Source of the DNA: Clostridiales bacterium
GTDB taxonomy: Bacteria > Bacillota > Clostridia > Saccharofermentanales > Saccharofermentanaceae
NCBI GenBank assembly: GCA_017428545.1
Contig: JAFRQR010000018.1
Location: 1 to 45,461, forward strand
DNA: 45,461 nt
Reading direction: 5' to 3'
The notes beneath the pieces are model-generated. The model saw only the letters and a program-made list of their open reading frames with translations. It was not told the origin of the DNA and ran no database searches. Positions 35,442 through 44,505 of the stretch are shown here, piece after piece. Position 1 is the stretch's first letter, and each line of letters starts with the position of its first letter. Made by a program: the position numbers and the translations under genes.

Positions 35442-36851
35442 TCACTTCTTAGATTTCTTCTTATTTTCGATCTTTCTCTTTGCATCCATGCGCTTAGGCT
35501 GGTTAGAGATCGTTCCTTCACTTTCGGTTACATAGGCTTTGTTAGCACCCTTATACTCTTTTTCATCGAGCGGGAGGATCGCGTTGAAGATGATACCGAT
35601 CAGAGCACCGATCGCAAGACCGGACAGAGCGATATCGACAGATCCGATAGAGAACTGGATCGCACCGGAGTAGTTAACACCGATGGAGAAGCCGAGGATC
35701 AAAGCGGCGATGATGATGTTTCTGCTCTTGCTGAAATCTACCTGATTCTCAACGATGTTACGAACACCGACTGCAGAGATCATACCGTAAAGTACGATGG
35801 ATACACCGCCGACTGTTGCGGCCGGCATGGAAGCGATCAGAGCCGCGAACTTCGGAGAGAAGGAGAATGCGATCGCGCAGTAAGCAGCGATACGGATGAC
35901 CTTCGGATCGTATACTTTTGTCAGGGAAAGAACACCGGTGTTCTCGCCGTATGTTGTGTTCGCCGGAGCACCGAAAAGCGATGCGAGGATGGTAGCAAGA
36001 CCATCGCCGAGGAGAGTTCTGTGAAGACCCGGATCCTCGATGAAGTTTCTGTTTGTTGTAGAAGAGATCGCGGAGATATCACCGATATGCTCAACCATTG
36101 TAGCAAGAGCGATCGGCATGATCGTAATGATGGAGTTTGCGATCAGGGACGAATCCGGATCCTTGAAGATCTCGAATACTGTGTCTTCCATCTTGAAGGG
36201 AAGTCCGATCCAGGCAGCATCTTTTACTTGATCGAAGTTTACGATACCGAGGCAGCAGGCCGCGATGTAGGAAACGATAACACCCAGGATGATCGGGACG
36301 ATCTTGACCATGCCCTTACCGTAGATGTTACATACAACTACGACGAGGATGGCAAGAACGGCGACTACCCAGTTCTGCTTACAGTTATCGATAGCGGATT
36401 TGGAAAGTGTAAGACCGATCGCGATGATGATCGGACCTGTTACGATCGGCGGGAAGAAACGCATGACACGCTTCTGTCCGAAAGCCTTGATGAGAGCAGC
36501 AAGAACAAGATAAAGGCATCCGGCTGCCGCTACACCTAAACATGCATAAGGAAGAAGTTCCTTATTCGGAATGTCTCCGTTTTCTCCGAGCATCGGAGCA
36601 ATTGCCGCGTAGCCTCCGATAAACGCAAACGAAGAACCTAAGAAAGCCGGTACCTTACCCCTTGTCAGGAAGTGGAAAAGTAATGTACCCAAACCTGCGA
36701 ATAAAAGTGTCGCAGATACAGAAAGACCGGTCAGAGCCGGTACGAGAACAGTAGCGCCGAACATAGCAAACATGTGCTGAAGTCCGAGCACGAACATCTT
36801 CGGATATCCGAGCGTTTTCGCGTCGTATATCGCATTTTTGTTGTCACCCAT
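35442..36851 (-). CDS. uraA: Uracil permease (NCS2 family)
   Basis: 469 aa from ATG 36851 (AAGGAGGG). It has about 14 hydrophobic helices. The UraA-type motifs are visible: PAFLGSSFAFIGGYAAI near helix 3, AFGQKRVMRFFPPIVTGPIII, and the conserved ENTGVLSLTKVYDP after helix 8. It should import uracil with a proton at the cytoplasmic membrane. A Lys-rich C-terminal tail (MDAKRKIENKKKSKK) is normal. It sits downstream of the repeat array at 36990-37253 and is likely monocistronic. Confidence 0.92.
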   Translation of the reverse strand: MGDNKNAIYDAKTLGYPKMFVLGLQHMFAMFGATVLVPALTGLSVSATLLFAGLGTLLFHFLTRGKVPAFLGSSFAFIGGYAAIAPMLGENGDIPNKELLPYACLGVAAAGCLYLVLAALIKAFGQKRVMRFFPPIVTGPIIIAIGLTLSKSAIDNCKQNWVVAVLAILVVVVCNIYGKGMVKIVPIILGVIVSYIAACCLGIVNFDQVKDAAWIGLPFKMEDTVFEIFKDPDSSLIANSIITIMPIALATMVEHIGDISAISSTTNRNFIEDPGLHRTLLGDGLATILASLFGAPANTTYGENTGVLSLTKVYDPKVIRIAAYCAIAFSFSPKFAALIASMPAATVGGVSIVLYGMISAVGVRNIVENQVDFSKSRNIIIAALILGFSIGVNYSGAIQFSIGSVDIALSGLAIGALIGIIFNAILPLDEKEYKGANKAYVTESEGTISNQPKRMDAKRKIENKKKSKK

Positions 36852-36885
36852 AACATACCCTCCTTGTGTTATTTCCATTAAGATA

Positions 36886-36912
36886 ATTGTAGCACTCTTA
36901 GCGGAAATTCAA
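36886..36912 (-). promoter_or_regulatory. Putative promoter of the uracil permease
   Basis: On the minus strand TTGAAT (36907-36912) and TACAAT (36886-36891) are 15 bases apart, a short spacing. It lies 35 bases upstream of the start. Confidence 0.35.
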
Positions 36913-36989
36913 GGAAGAACTTTACTCTTATTAGAAAAAAAGATGTCAGTTTTCGGAACAGATGCCACCCTAAAATCAAACCTTTTTTG

Positions 36990-37253
36990 GACATACGTAA
37001 TTTGTCTGATAAATGGACATATTTTTTGAAAAATGTGACTGTTTTTCTGACTTTTAGCCATATGGTCAGATATCTTGACAGAAATTGCAAATAATCTGTC
37101 CACCTATCTGACTATTCGCCTCTTTGTCTAATGAAGTGACAGAAATTGCTAAAAATCTGTCCGTCTATCTGACTATTCGCTTCTTTGTCTGATAAAGTGA
37201 CAGAAATTCCAAAAAATCTGCCCACTTATCTGACTATTTTCTTCTTTATCAGA
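36990..37253. repeat. Direct-repeat array, 61-bp period, dense TCTGAC-like sites
   Basis: Between the lipase stop and the permease promoter. A unit starting GACAGAAATT begins at 37077, 37138 and 37199, so the period is exactly 61 bp over nearly three copies, with a degenerate copy before 37077. Each unit holds a GACAGA...TCTGTC inverted pair and further TCTGAC/TCTGAT hexamers. Counting hexamers of either strand, sites occur at about 37005, 37046, 37065 (reverse), 37077 (reverse), 37095, 37107, 37127, 37138 (reverse), 37156, 37168, 37188, 37199 (reverse), 37217, 37229 and 37248 (reverse); from 37046 on, spacings alternate 11-12 and 18-20. No gene or IS is visible in this roughly 390-base gap. 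The last unit ends inside the lipase stop region. Confidence 0.8.
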
Positions 37254-38604
37254 ATCCTTTTTTCTTAAGGTCGGAAACGATACCGACAAACAGCTCGCGG
37301 ACATCAAAACCGTCGATATTTTCACGGTTGAGATCGATCACATCTCCGTGAGAAATACCGCGCTTTCCGGTTGTGGTCAGGAACTGATATTCCGATCCCC
37401 AGCTGAAGGATTTTTCACCTACCAGACCGTCGTTCGGACCGTCGAAATGACCGACGAGAAGCGTCGAGAAATTCAGAGGAAATCTTCCCGAACCGGGACG
37501 GTTCAGTTTCGAGCCGAAACTCTGACAGAAGATGCCTTCCGGATCCGGCATTTCAGCATTCAGTTTTTCACATGCAGAGTGAGTAAGATCGGTGACCGCC
37601 GCGATAAAATCCGGATTCGGATCGCCGGCTTTCCGAAGCGCCGCTTCGTACATTTTCGCGACCCTCTCCTGGTGCGGCTGTCCGATTTTGCTTAAAAGAT
37701 AATCGGCAAATTCGCATCCTCTGTGCGGAGTATTGATCGTCGTCAGACTTGCAACATAAGGTCCCGCGCCGTACTTTGCGATCGCCATTCTGCAGTCGAG
37801 ACCGCCCTTACTATGCGCAATGATATTGACCTTCTCGCATCCCGTTTCTTCACACACTTTCCGGATCCTCTCGGCAAGTTCTTTTCCCGAAGAATCGACA
37901 GAAGCAGCGGACTGCTGATTGCCGTAGAAAACCTTCGCGCCATTTGTCTCGAGTTCGCCCGGGATACGCCCCCAGTAATTGAAGAAACGGAAGTCTCGGA
38001 AGAATACGCCGTGCACCATGAGGATCGGATATTTCGTTTCGCAGATCTTCTGCGATGCGCGGGATTCATTCAGGATGATCTTATCATTTTCGACCTTGAT
38101 CTCTTTATCGGTGATGCGAAGGAGAATGCCGAGGCAGATGATATTGACTATCGGGATCCATCCGCAGAAGATACCGATCAGGCGGTACTTCATCCCGAGC
38201 TGGTTTGCCGTCAGGTAGATCCTTAGGATACCGCTCCAGAACACGACCGCTTCAATCAGAACCAGCAGAAGGATATGTCCTGTCCATCGCCATCCGGCAT
38301 CGCCGATCGCCGGAATTCCTTCCGCTTCATAAGCCCCTGTCATGGCAGGGATATTAAACGCCAGTACTACGATCATCGACGAAAGAAAGATCTTCAGAAG
38401 CATCGATCCTCTATTCGCGATGCGAAGTCTTGCAGTTCGGATCTTTTTTGATGCCGGCGGAAGTACAGGGAGAAAAAGAATCACTATAAAAAGCGGGATC
38501 AGAATAAGAAGCAGGAGTTTTGTTACCGGGAGCATCACGATGTTTCCCAAGGCAAAAACACATGCACAGCAAATCAGGAAATAGAGTATTTCAAAAACAA
38601 TCAT
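37249..38604 (-). CDS. Membrane-anchored lipase-like alpha/beta hydrolase
   Basis: 451 aa. Residues 1-165 contain about five hydrophobic helices, unusual for a lipase. The C-terminal alpha/beta hydrolase has the oxyanion segment PILMVHGVFFRD, nucleophile AHSKGG (S265, an A-H-S-K-G-G variant), a TTINTPHRGCEFAD segment typical of true lipases, and later DGPNDGLV and GISHGDVIDL, which supply the acid and His. It should act on lipids at or in the membrane. Its ATG overlaps the stop of mfd (ATGA). Confidence 0.82.
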   Translation of the reverse strand: MIVFEILYFLICCACVFALGNIVMLPVTKLLLLILIPLFIVILFLPVLPPASKKIRTARLRIANRGSMLLKIFLSSMIVVLAFNIPAMTGAYEAEGIPAIGDAGWRWTGHILLLVLIEAVVFWSGILRIYLTANQLGMKYRLIGIFCGWIPIVNIICLGILLRITDKEIKVENDKIILNESRASQKICETKYPILMVHGVFFRDFRFFNYWGRIPGELETNGAKVFYGNQQSAASVDSSGKELAERIRKVCEETGCEKVNIIAHSKGGLDCRMAIAKYGAGPYVASLTTINTPHRGCEFADYLLSKIGQPHQERVAKMYEAALRKAGDPNPDFIAAVTDLTHSACEKLNAEMPDPEGIFCQSFGSKLNRPGSGRFPLNFSTLLVGHFDGPNDGLVGEKSFSWGSEYQFLTTTGKRGISHGDVIDLNRENIDGFDVRELFVGIVSDLKKKGF

Positions 38605-41600
38605 TCTTTTCCTCCTTCACTCATCAGATCCAGAAGTTCCGCGACATTTGCAACGATTTCTTTCTGATCCTTCGGAGCAGGCTTATACTGCAGGAACGGT
38701 TTCTTCAGGGAATATACCATGATGTGCCCGTCGAAACGCTTGTCTCCGCCCGCCATGAGAAGAGCCGCGGCAGCATTGGAAACACCCGGACGGTAATAAA
38801 GCCGCGCCGTATCTTTTTCGATCTCGACCATCTCGAATCCGAGCTTACTTGCCCGGTGGCGGATGATCGCGATATTGGCAAGGATCGTGACCTCTCTCGG
38901 AACGTCTCCGAAACGGTCGGTCAGTTCATCTTCCAGATCTTCTCTTTCCTTCGTGGAAGAAATGCTCTGGATATGGCGGTAAACATCCATACGCTGTCCG
39001 TCATCCGGAATATATGCCGGAGAGATATATGCATCCTCGCTCATCTTGATGACGGTATCTTCGACTTCCGGCTCCCATGTACCGGACAGTTTCTTGATCT
39101 CTTCGTCGAGCATACGGCAGTAAAGTTCGTAGCCGATCACATCCATCTGGCCGTGCTGTTCCGCGCCGAGAAGATTTCCGGCGCCACGCACCTCGAGATC
39201 CTTCAGCGCGATCTTGATGCCCGAACCGAGCTCGGTAAAATCGCGGATCGCGGCAAGGCGTTTTTCCGCATCTTCCTTAAGGACTTTTTCAGGCTCATAA
39301 GTGATATATGCATACGCCTGACGGTCGGATCTTCCGACACGTCCTTTCAGCTGATAAAGCTGCGAAAGACCGAAACGGTCACTGTTTTCGACAACGATGG
39401 TATTCACGTTCGGCATATCCACGCCAGACTCGATGATCGTCGTGCAGACGAGGATATCCGCTTCTTTTCTTATGAATGCTTCGATGATGCTTTCGAGTTC
39501 TCTTTCGCTCATCTTGCCGTGCGCATACACGATCCTCGCGCCCGGAAGAAGTGCCGCGAGTTCCTCGGCTTTCTCCGCGATATGGTGCGTATTGTTGTAA
39601 AGATAGAAGACCTGTCCGTGTCTTTCGATCTCACGAAGACATGCTTCCGCGATGATCTGCGGATCGTATTCGATCACGTAGGTCTGCACGGGTCTTCTGT
39701 CTTGCGGCGGTTCTTCAAGGACCGAGATATCACGGATACCCGACAGCGACATGTGAAGCGTCCTCGGGATCGGGGTCGCAGTCAGTGTCAAAACATCGAC
39801 CGTGTTTCGAAGCGTCTTCATCTTCTCTTTATGGTTAACGCCGAAGCGCTGCTCTTCATCAATGACCATCAGGCCGAGATTTTTCGGCTGGACGTCTTTA
39901 CTTAAAACGCGGTGCGTGCCGACGACGACGTCGACGGAGCCGTCATTAATGCCCTGGACCGCACGCTTGATCTCCTTCGGCGTCGCGAATCTGGAAAGCA
40001 TCGCAATTCGGATCGGATATCCTCTTAAACGCTCCTTGAGGTTATCGTAATGCTGCTGGACAAGGACTGTGGTCGGCGCAAGCAGTACGGCCTGTTTTCC
40101 GTCCATGACGCATTTAAATATCGCGCGAAAAGCAACTTCCGTTTTTCCGAATCCTACATCGCCGCACAGGAGTCTGTCCATCGACTTTTTCGACTCCATG
40201 TCCTTCTTTATTTCGCGGATCGCGTTGAGCTGATCCTCCGTTTCCTGATACGGGAAATCGTCTTCAAACTGGTTCTGCCAGACCGTGTCCGGAGAAAAAG
40301 CATATCCGTCGACGGCCTGTCTTTTTGCGTAGAGTTCGACGAGGTCAAATGCGAGCTGCTTGATGGAATTCTTCGCGCGGCTTACCGACTTGCTCCATTC
40401 CGAAGAACCAAGTCTTGCCAGCTTCGGAGTTCTTCCGTCGGAAGCAACATATTTCTGGATATGGTCGAGACGGTCCATCGGGATATACAGATGGTCGTCA
40501 TTTGCATATGTGATCTGCAGGTAGTCACGCTTCGTGCCCTCGACTTCGAGGTTTACGAGGCCGTCATATCTTCCGACACCGTTTTCATCATCGACGACGA
40601 GTTCACCCGGCACGAGATCCGAGAACAGGTCGATCGTCATGCCGCCTTTTTTCTTCTTCTTGATGCCACGGTCCACACCGAAGATGTCCTGCGTACCGAT
40701 GAGGACCATATTGATCGCGGGATAGATAAATCCGTTCGGAAGAGGCTTGGGAAGCAGGACCGGCATGCTGTTCTTCTCAAAAAGGAACGTTCTGAGTTTT
40801 TCGGCGCGGCTTCCGCTGCCGCTCATGATATATGTCGTCTGCCCCGCTTTATTTCTTTCGGAAATGAGATCGGCAAGAGCATCTTCGTGACCGCGGTAGC
40901 TGTTACAAGCCGTACCCTGGACCTTGATGTGCACCCCTCCGGGAAGACCGTTATTGCTGCTCGGCAGGATGGCCATAGCGACCACCTGCTTCTTATCAAG
41001 CTCACGGAATACATCCGGGATCTTGTGAAGGGCCGTAGAGCATTCCGCCGGGACAAGTCCTTTTTCAAAGGCATTCCGGAAACGCGCTTCAAAATCGGCA
41101 GCGACTCCGTCCATTCTGGATCTGACCTGCGCGATCTCGTCGACATAGACCGTGTCGCCCATGCCACGTACGAAAGTCAGGATCGACTCGGTGTTTTCCT
41201 CGAGCACGGCCGCCCATTTTTCCCATCCGGAAAAAGAGCCGCCGGATCGGAGGGCTTCGCTTTCTTTTGCGACCATGCGCAGCATCGTCTCGATGTTGTT
41301 TCTGTCGGCACTTGCAGCCGCGGCTTTATCTGCGGCTTTATCTCCGATCGATACCATTTTATCCGCTAGTTTTTCCCAGTCCTTCATCGGAAGGAGAAGT
41401 TCGGATGCCGGAAGGATCGTATATTCTTTCAGCTGCTGTTCGGATCTCTGGGTATTGAGATTAAAAAGCTTGATCTGATCGACTTCATCATCGAAGAACG
41501 ACAGACGCACACCCATGTCCGAGCCGCTCGGGAAGAAGTCGAAAATGTCGCCGCGCTTGGAAAACTCACCTACGCCCTCGACTTCACGGGTCCTGACATA

Positions 41601-42122
41601 TCCCATGGAGATCAGGGTCTGCGCGAGGTCTTCCGGCGGGAGTCTTTTGCCGAGACGGACCGTGACCGTTGTCTTGATGAAACGGCTCATCGGAAGCATC
41701 TTCGTAAGGAGCGCACCTGCGGTAACGATCAGGCAGCCGCAGTCTCTCGTGACATATTTCACGAGGGCTCGTACACGTCCCTGCTCGATCTCACGGCTCG
41801 ATGCGGAAACGGCAGACATATGCGTCTCACGACCTCGCAGGATCACACTTTCTTTTTCGAAAAACGCATCGAGATACGACTTCATACGGCGGGCGGAAAG
41901 CTCGTCGGATACGAGGATCACCGGGATCGGGAAAAGTTCTTTTTTCTCGTTTTCACTCTGGTAAAGCGCCGCGGAAGCGATCAGAAACGCCTTCTGCGTC
42001 TCGGTCATGCCGGTCAGGTTTATATGTCCTTTTTGCGCAGAAAAAGAATCGACCAGTTCCTTAAAGGCAGGGTCGATAAAAGCTTCTCTCAGCATCTTTT
42101 CTATGGAAGGAAGAAAATTCAT
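38601..42122 (-). CDS. mfd: Transcription-repair coupling factor Mfd
   Basis: 1173 aa, full length. The N-terminal UvrB-homology module comes first, then the RNA-polymerase-interacting region (LVVDDENGVGRYDGLVNLEVEGTKRDY), then a RecG-like translocase: Walker A CGDVGFGKTEVAF, DEEQRFGV, TATPIPRTLHMSLSG, and a C-terminal TRG-type region. It removes RNA polymerase stalled at DNA lesions and recruits UvrA. The ATG overlaps the stop of pth (ATGA). Several IDxxGSG-like features are normal for the family. Confidence 0.97.
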   Translation of the reverse strand: MNFLPSIEKMLREAFIDPAFKELVDSFSAQKGHINLTGMTETQKAFLIASAALYQSENEKKELFPIPVILVSDELSARRMKSYLDAFFEKESVILRGRETHMSAVSASSREIEQGRVRALVKYVTRDCGCLIVTAGALLTKMLPMSRFIKTTVTVRLGKRLPPEDLAQTLISMGYVRTREVEGVGEFSKRGDIFDFFPSGSDMGVRLSFFDDEVDQIKLFNLNTQRSEQQLKEYTILPASELLLPMKDWEKLADKMVSIGDKAADKAAAASADRNNIETMLRMVAKESEALRSGGSFSGWEKWAAVLEENTESILTFVRGMGDTVYVDEIAQVRSRMDGVAADFEARFRNAFEKGLVPAECSTALHKIPDVFRELDKKQVVAMAILPSSNNGLPGGVHIKVQGTACNSYRGHEDALADLISERNKAGQTTYIMSGSGSRAEKLRTFLFEKNSMPVLLPKPLPNGFIYPAINMVLIGTQDIFGVDRGIKKKKKGGMTIDLFSDLVPGELVVDDENGVGRYDGLVNLEVEGTKRDYLQITYANDDHLYIPMDRLDHIQKYVASDGRTPKLARLGSSEWSKSVSRAKNSIKQLAFDLVELYAKRQAVDGYAFSPDTVWQNQFEDDFPYQETEDQLNAIREIKKDMESKKSMDRLLCGDVGFGKTEVAFRAIFKCVMDGKQAVLLAPTTVLVQQHYDNLKERLRGYPIRIAMLSRFATPKEIKRAVQGINDGSVDVVVGTHRVLSKDVQPKNLGLMVIDEEQRFGVNHKEKMKTLRNTVDVLTLTATPIPRTLHMSLSGIRDISVLEEPPQDRRPVQTYVIEYDPQIIAEACLREIERHGQVFYLYNNTHHIAEKAEELAALLPGARIVYAHGKMSERELESIIEAFIRKEADILVCTTIIESGVDMPNVNTIVVENSDRFGLSQLYQLKGRVGRSDRQAYAYITYEPEKVLKEDAEKRLAAIRDFTELGSGIKIALKDLEVRGAGNLLGAEQHGQMDVIGYELYCRMLDEEIKKLSGTWEPEVEDTVIKMSEDAYISPAYIPDDGQRMDVYRHIQSISSTKEREDLEDELTDRFGDVPREVTILANIAIIRHRASKLGFEMVEIEKDTARLYYRPGVSNAAAALLMAGGDKRFDGHIMVYSLKKPFLQYKPAPKDQKEIVANVAELLDLMSEGGKE

Positions 42123-42688
42123 GAACGGCCTCCGCCACGGTTTCTGCCGCCCGGAATGGGTTTTCCGGAAAGGATATCCTCGACGGCTTTGGCTCCTTCT
42201 TCGAAAGCCTTATACATCGTCTCCTGCTCTTCCTTCGGGATCGTCGAGAGAACGAAGTCCGCGAGGTCCCATTTTTCGGGGACCGGTCCGCAGCCGATAC
42301 GGACCCGCGGAAAATCCTGGGATTCGACACAATAGATCACGGACTTCATGCCGTTATGCGTGCCGGCCGATCCGCTCGATCTGACACGGATCTTTCCTCT
42401 TTGGATATCGATATCATCGTAGATGACGATCAGGTGATCCAGGGAGATCTTAAAAAATCTCATGACCTCGATCACGCTTTGTCCCGAAAGGTTCATGAAG
42501 GTATGCGGACGCAGAAGGATACAATCCTCACCTTGGATCGTTCCTCTGCCGTATTCGCCTTTCCACTTGAGTCTGTCGACCTTGATGTTATTCTTCTGCG
42601 CAAGGACTTCCAGTGTCATGAAGCCGCAGTTATGGAAGGTGGAAGTATATTCTTTTCCCGGATTTCCCAGGCCTACGATCAGCCACAT
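42119..42688 (-). CDS. pth: Peptidyl-tRNA hydrolase
   Basis: 189 aa from ATG 42688. GLGNPGKEYTSTFHNCGF contains the catalytic His (H20), and IVIYDDIDIQRGKIRVRSSGSAGTHNGMKSVI is the second conserved region. It recycles tRNAs released as peptidyl-tRNA. The longer frame running into glmU is not used. It lies 61 bases downstream of glmU and overlaps mfd by 4 bases, the classical order in Firmicutes. Confidence 0.96.
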   Translation of the reverse strand: MWLIVGLGNPGKEYTSTFHNCGFMTLEVLAQKNNIKVDRLKWKGEYGRGTIQGEDCILLRPHTFMNLSGQSVIEVMRFFKISLDHLIVIYDDIDIQRGKIRVRSSGSAGTHNGMKSVIYCVESQDFPRVRIGCGPVPEKWDLADFVLSTIPKEEQETMYKAFEEGAKAVEDILSGKPIPGGRNRGGGRS

Positions 42689-42749
42689 ATTCTCACCTTT
42701 AGCCGTTAAGTCGTCTTCTTTTTTTCTGTTTTTGCGAAACCACATCGGA

Positions 42750-44162
42750 TCACATACCGCTGGTACGCTTCTTATCCGGCTGGATGACCGTCGAAGCACG
42801 GGAACGGTTCTTCTTGGCGACCCAGTTCTCCTTGACGACCTGCTGGGATCTTGCGATCGCAAGACCGAGCTCCGGAACATCTTCCGTGATGGTGGAACCA
42901 GCTGCGATATAGGAGTTCTCTTTGAGCGTTACCGGAGAGATGAGGTTGCTGTTACCGCCGATAAATACGTTATCACCGATGACGCACCAGGTCTTATCCA
43001 TACCATCGTAGTTACAGGTGACCGTACCACAGCCGAAGTTGACGTTCTTTCCGACCTTTGCATCACCGACATAGGTCAGGTGGCGGGCACGGGAATAATC
43101 ACCGATGGTTGCGTTCTTCACTTCAACATAGGCGCCGATGGTGACGTTGTCATTAAGTACCGTATCCGGACGCAGATGGGAATAGGGTCCGATACGGCAG
43201 TTCTTACCGATCGTGCAGTCCGATGCGATCGAGTTGTCGATCGTGCTTCCGTCGCCGACGATAACGTTATCCAGACGGGAGTTCTCGCCGATCTCACATT
43301 CATCGCCGATGACCGTATTTCCGAGAAGGACAGTGCCCGGAAGAATGATCGTATCCATACCGATCTTAACGGTATCCGCGATCCATGTCGTCTCGGTATC
43401 CACGATCTGGACGCCCTGCTGCATGAGCTTGAGGCAGGTCCTTCTGTTGAGCATCTTGCCGACTTCCTGAAGCTGCACACGGTCATTGACACCGCGTGTC
43501 TCATCGAAGTCCGCCACATATGCTCCGACCTTGTGACCGTCACGGATCAGGATCTCGATGGTATCTGTCAGATAGTATTCTTTCTGTGCGTTCTTCGCGT
43601 CGATCCTTCCGAGTGCGGAAAGAAGAAGCGGCGTCTTGAAGCAGTAGATCGAAGAATTGATTTCATTGACCTTCAGTTCTTCTTCCGTGCAGTCACGGTG
43701 CTCGACGATCTTCACGACGTTACCTTCACTGTTTCTAATGACACGTCCGTATCCCTTCGGATCCGGTGCAAGACCTGTGATGATGACAGCGCCGTAATCG
43801 CCCTGTTCGAACATCTCCAGTGCTTTTGAGATCGTATCGGAAGTAATCAGCGGAGCATCGCCCGGAAGGACGATCGTGCATCCGTTTCTTCCCTCGAGAA
43901 AAGGAGCTGCCTGCATAACGGCATGTCCGGTTCCGAGCTGCTGTTCCTGGAATACAAAAGCAACATCTTCACCGAGTACTTCTCTTACCTCTTCCTGTCG
44001 GTGACCGACGATATATACCTGCTCGGTAGCGCCTACTCCGGTAAGTGCATCCGCGACCCAGCGGACCAGCGGCTTACCGGCTGCCAACTGAACGACCTTC
44101 GAATGATTGGAATGCATACGCTTCCCTTCTCCGGCTGCCATGACAACTGCACAAAGCTCCAT
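42750..44162 (-). CDS. glmU: Bifunctional GlcNAc-1-phosphate uridyltransferase / GlcN-1-phosphate acetyltransferase
   Basis: 470 aa. The N-terminal nucleotidyltransferase has VVMAAGEGKRMHSNHSK, GTGHAV-type LGTGHAVMQAAPF and VLPGDAPLI. The C-terminal half is a left-handed beta-helix with hexapeptide units (VLLGNTVIGDECEIGENS, VTIGAYVEVKNATIGD, GCGTVTCNYDG) for acetyltransfer. It makes UDP-GlcNAc for peptidoglycan and other glycans. First gene of the glmU-pth-mfd-lipase operon. Confidence 0.97.
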   Translation of the reverse strand: MELCAVVMAAGEGKRMHSNHSKVVQLAAGKPLVRWVADALTGVGATEQVYIVGHRQEEVREVLGEDVAFVFQEQQLGTGHAVMQAAPFLEGRNGCTIVLPGDAPLITSDTISKALEMFEQGDYGAVIITGLAPDPKGYGRVIRNSEGNVVKIVEHRDCTEEELKVNEINSSIYCFKTPLLLSALGRIDAKNAQKEYYLTDTIEILIRDGHKVGAYVADFDETRGVNDRVQLQEVGKMLNRRTCLKLMQQGVQIVDTETTWIADTVKIGMDTIILPGTVLLGNTVIGDECEIGENSRLDNVIVGDGSTIDNSIASDCTIGKNCRIGPYSHLRPDTVLNDNVTIGAYVEVKNATIGDYSRARHLTYVGDAKVGKNVNFGCGTVTCNYDGMDKTWCVIGDNVFIGGNSNLISPVTLKENSYIAAGSTITEDVPELGLAIARSQQVVKENWVAKKNRSRASTVIQPDKKRTSGM

Positions 44163-44505
44163 ATTTTGAATCTCCTTTGATTATTCTAGTATCGTCTGCG
44201 CGCACAAAAAGCCCAATGATCCTGCCTATCCTCGATCATCGGTCATATGCGTTTATCTTTTCGTTACCTATTATAATGGTTTTTCGTTCTTCCCGCCACA
44301 TTTTCTTTATACTGTAAAACTACTTTTTGCACACTTTTTCCGTTCTTTTTCACGGTTTATCCGTCGATAAGCCTGATTTGTCTTTGTCAATAGATTTTTA
44401 TGTCATTTTCTGATAAGATAATGAAAATAACTCTACCCGCTACAGGTGTTTTATCCGGTATGTGTCTTCAATGGGGAAGCGCCTGGGCCCACGAAAGGAA
44501 CTCAA
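44163..44505. other. Intergenic region between divergent glmU and nucleotidyltransferase
   Basis: 343 bases without a credible gene. Perfect TATAAT elements occur on both strands around 44270-44277 and could serve glmU; the -35 regions are weak. Near the plus-strand gene, CAGGTG (44453 region) can pair with CGCCTG (44480 region) around a loop with TCTTCAATGGGGAAG, followed by GGGCCCACGAAAGG. This looks like a structured leader, perhaps a riboswitch-like element, but I recognise no known class. Confidence 0.4.

Noticed and set aside
38520..39905. Long plus-strand reading frame opposite mfd
   Set aside because: Antisense shadow of mfd; composition and lack of a ribosome binding site argue against a gene.
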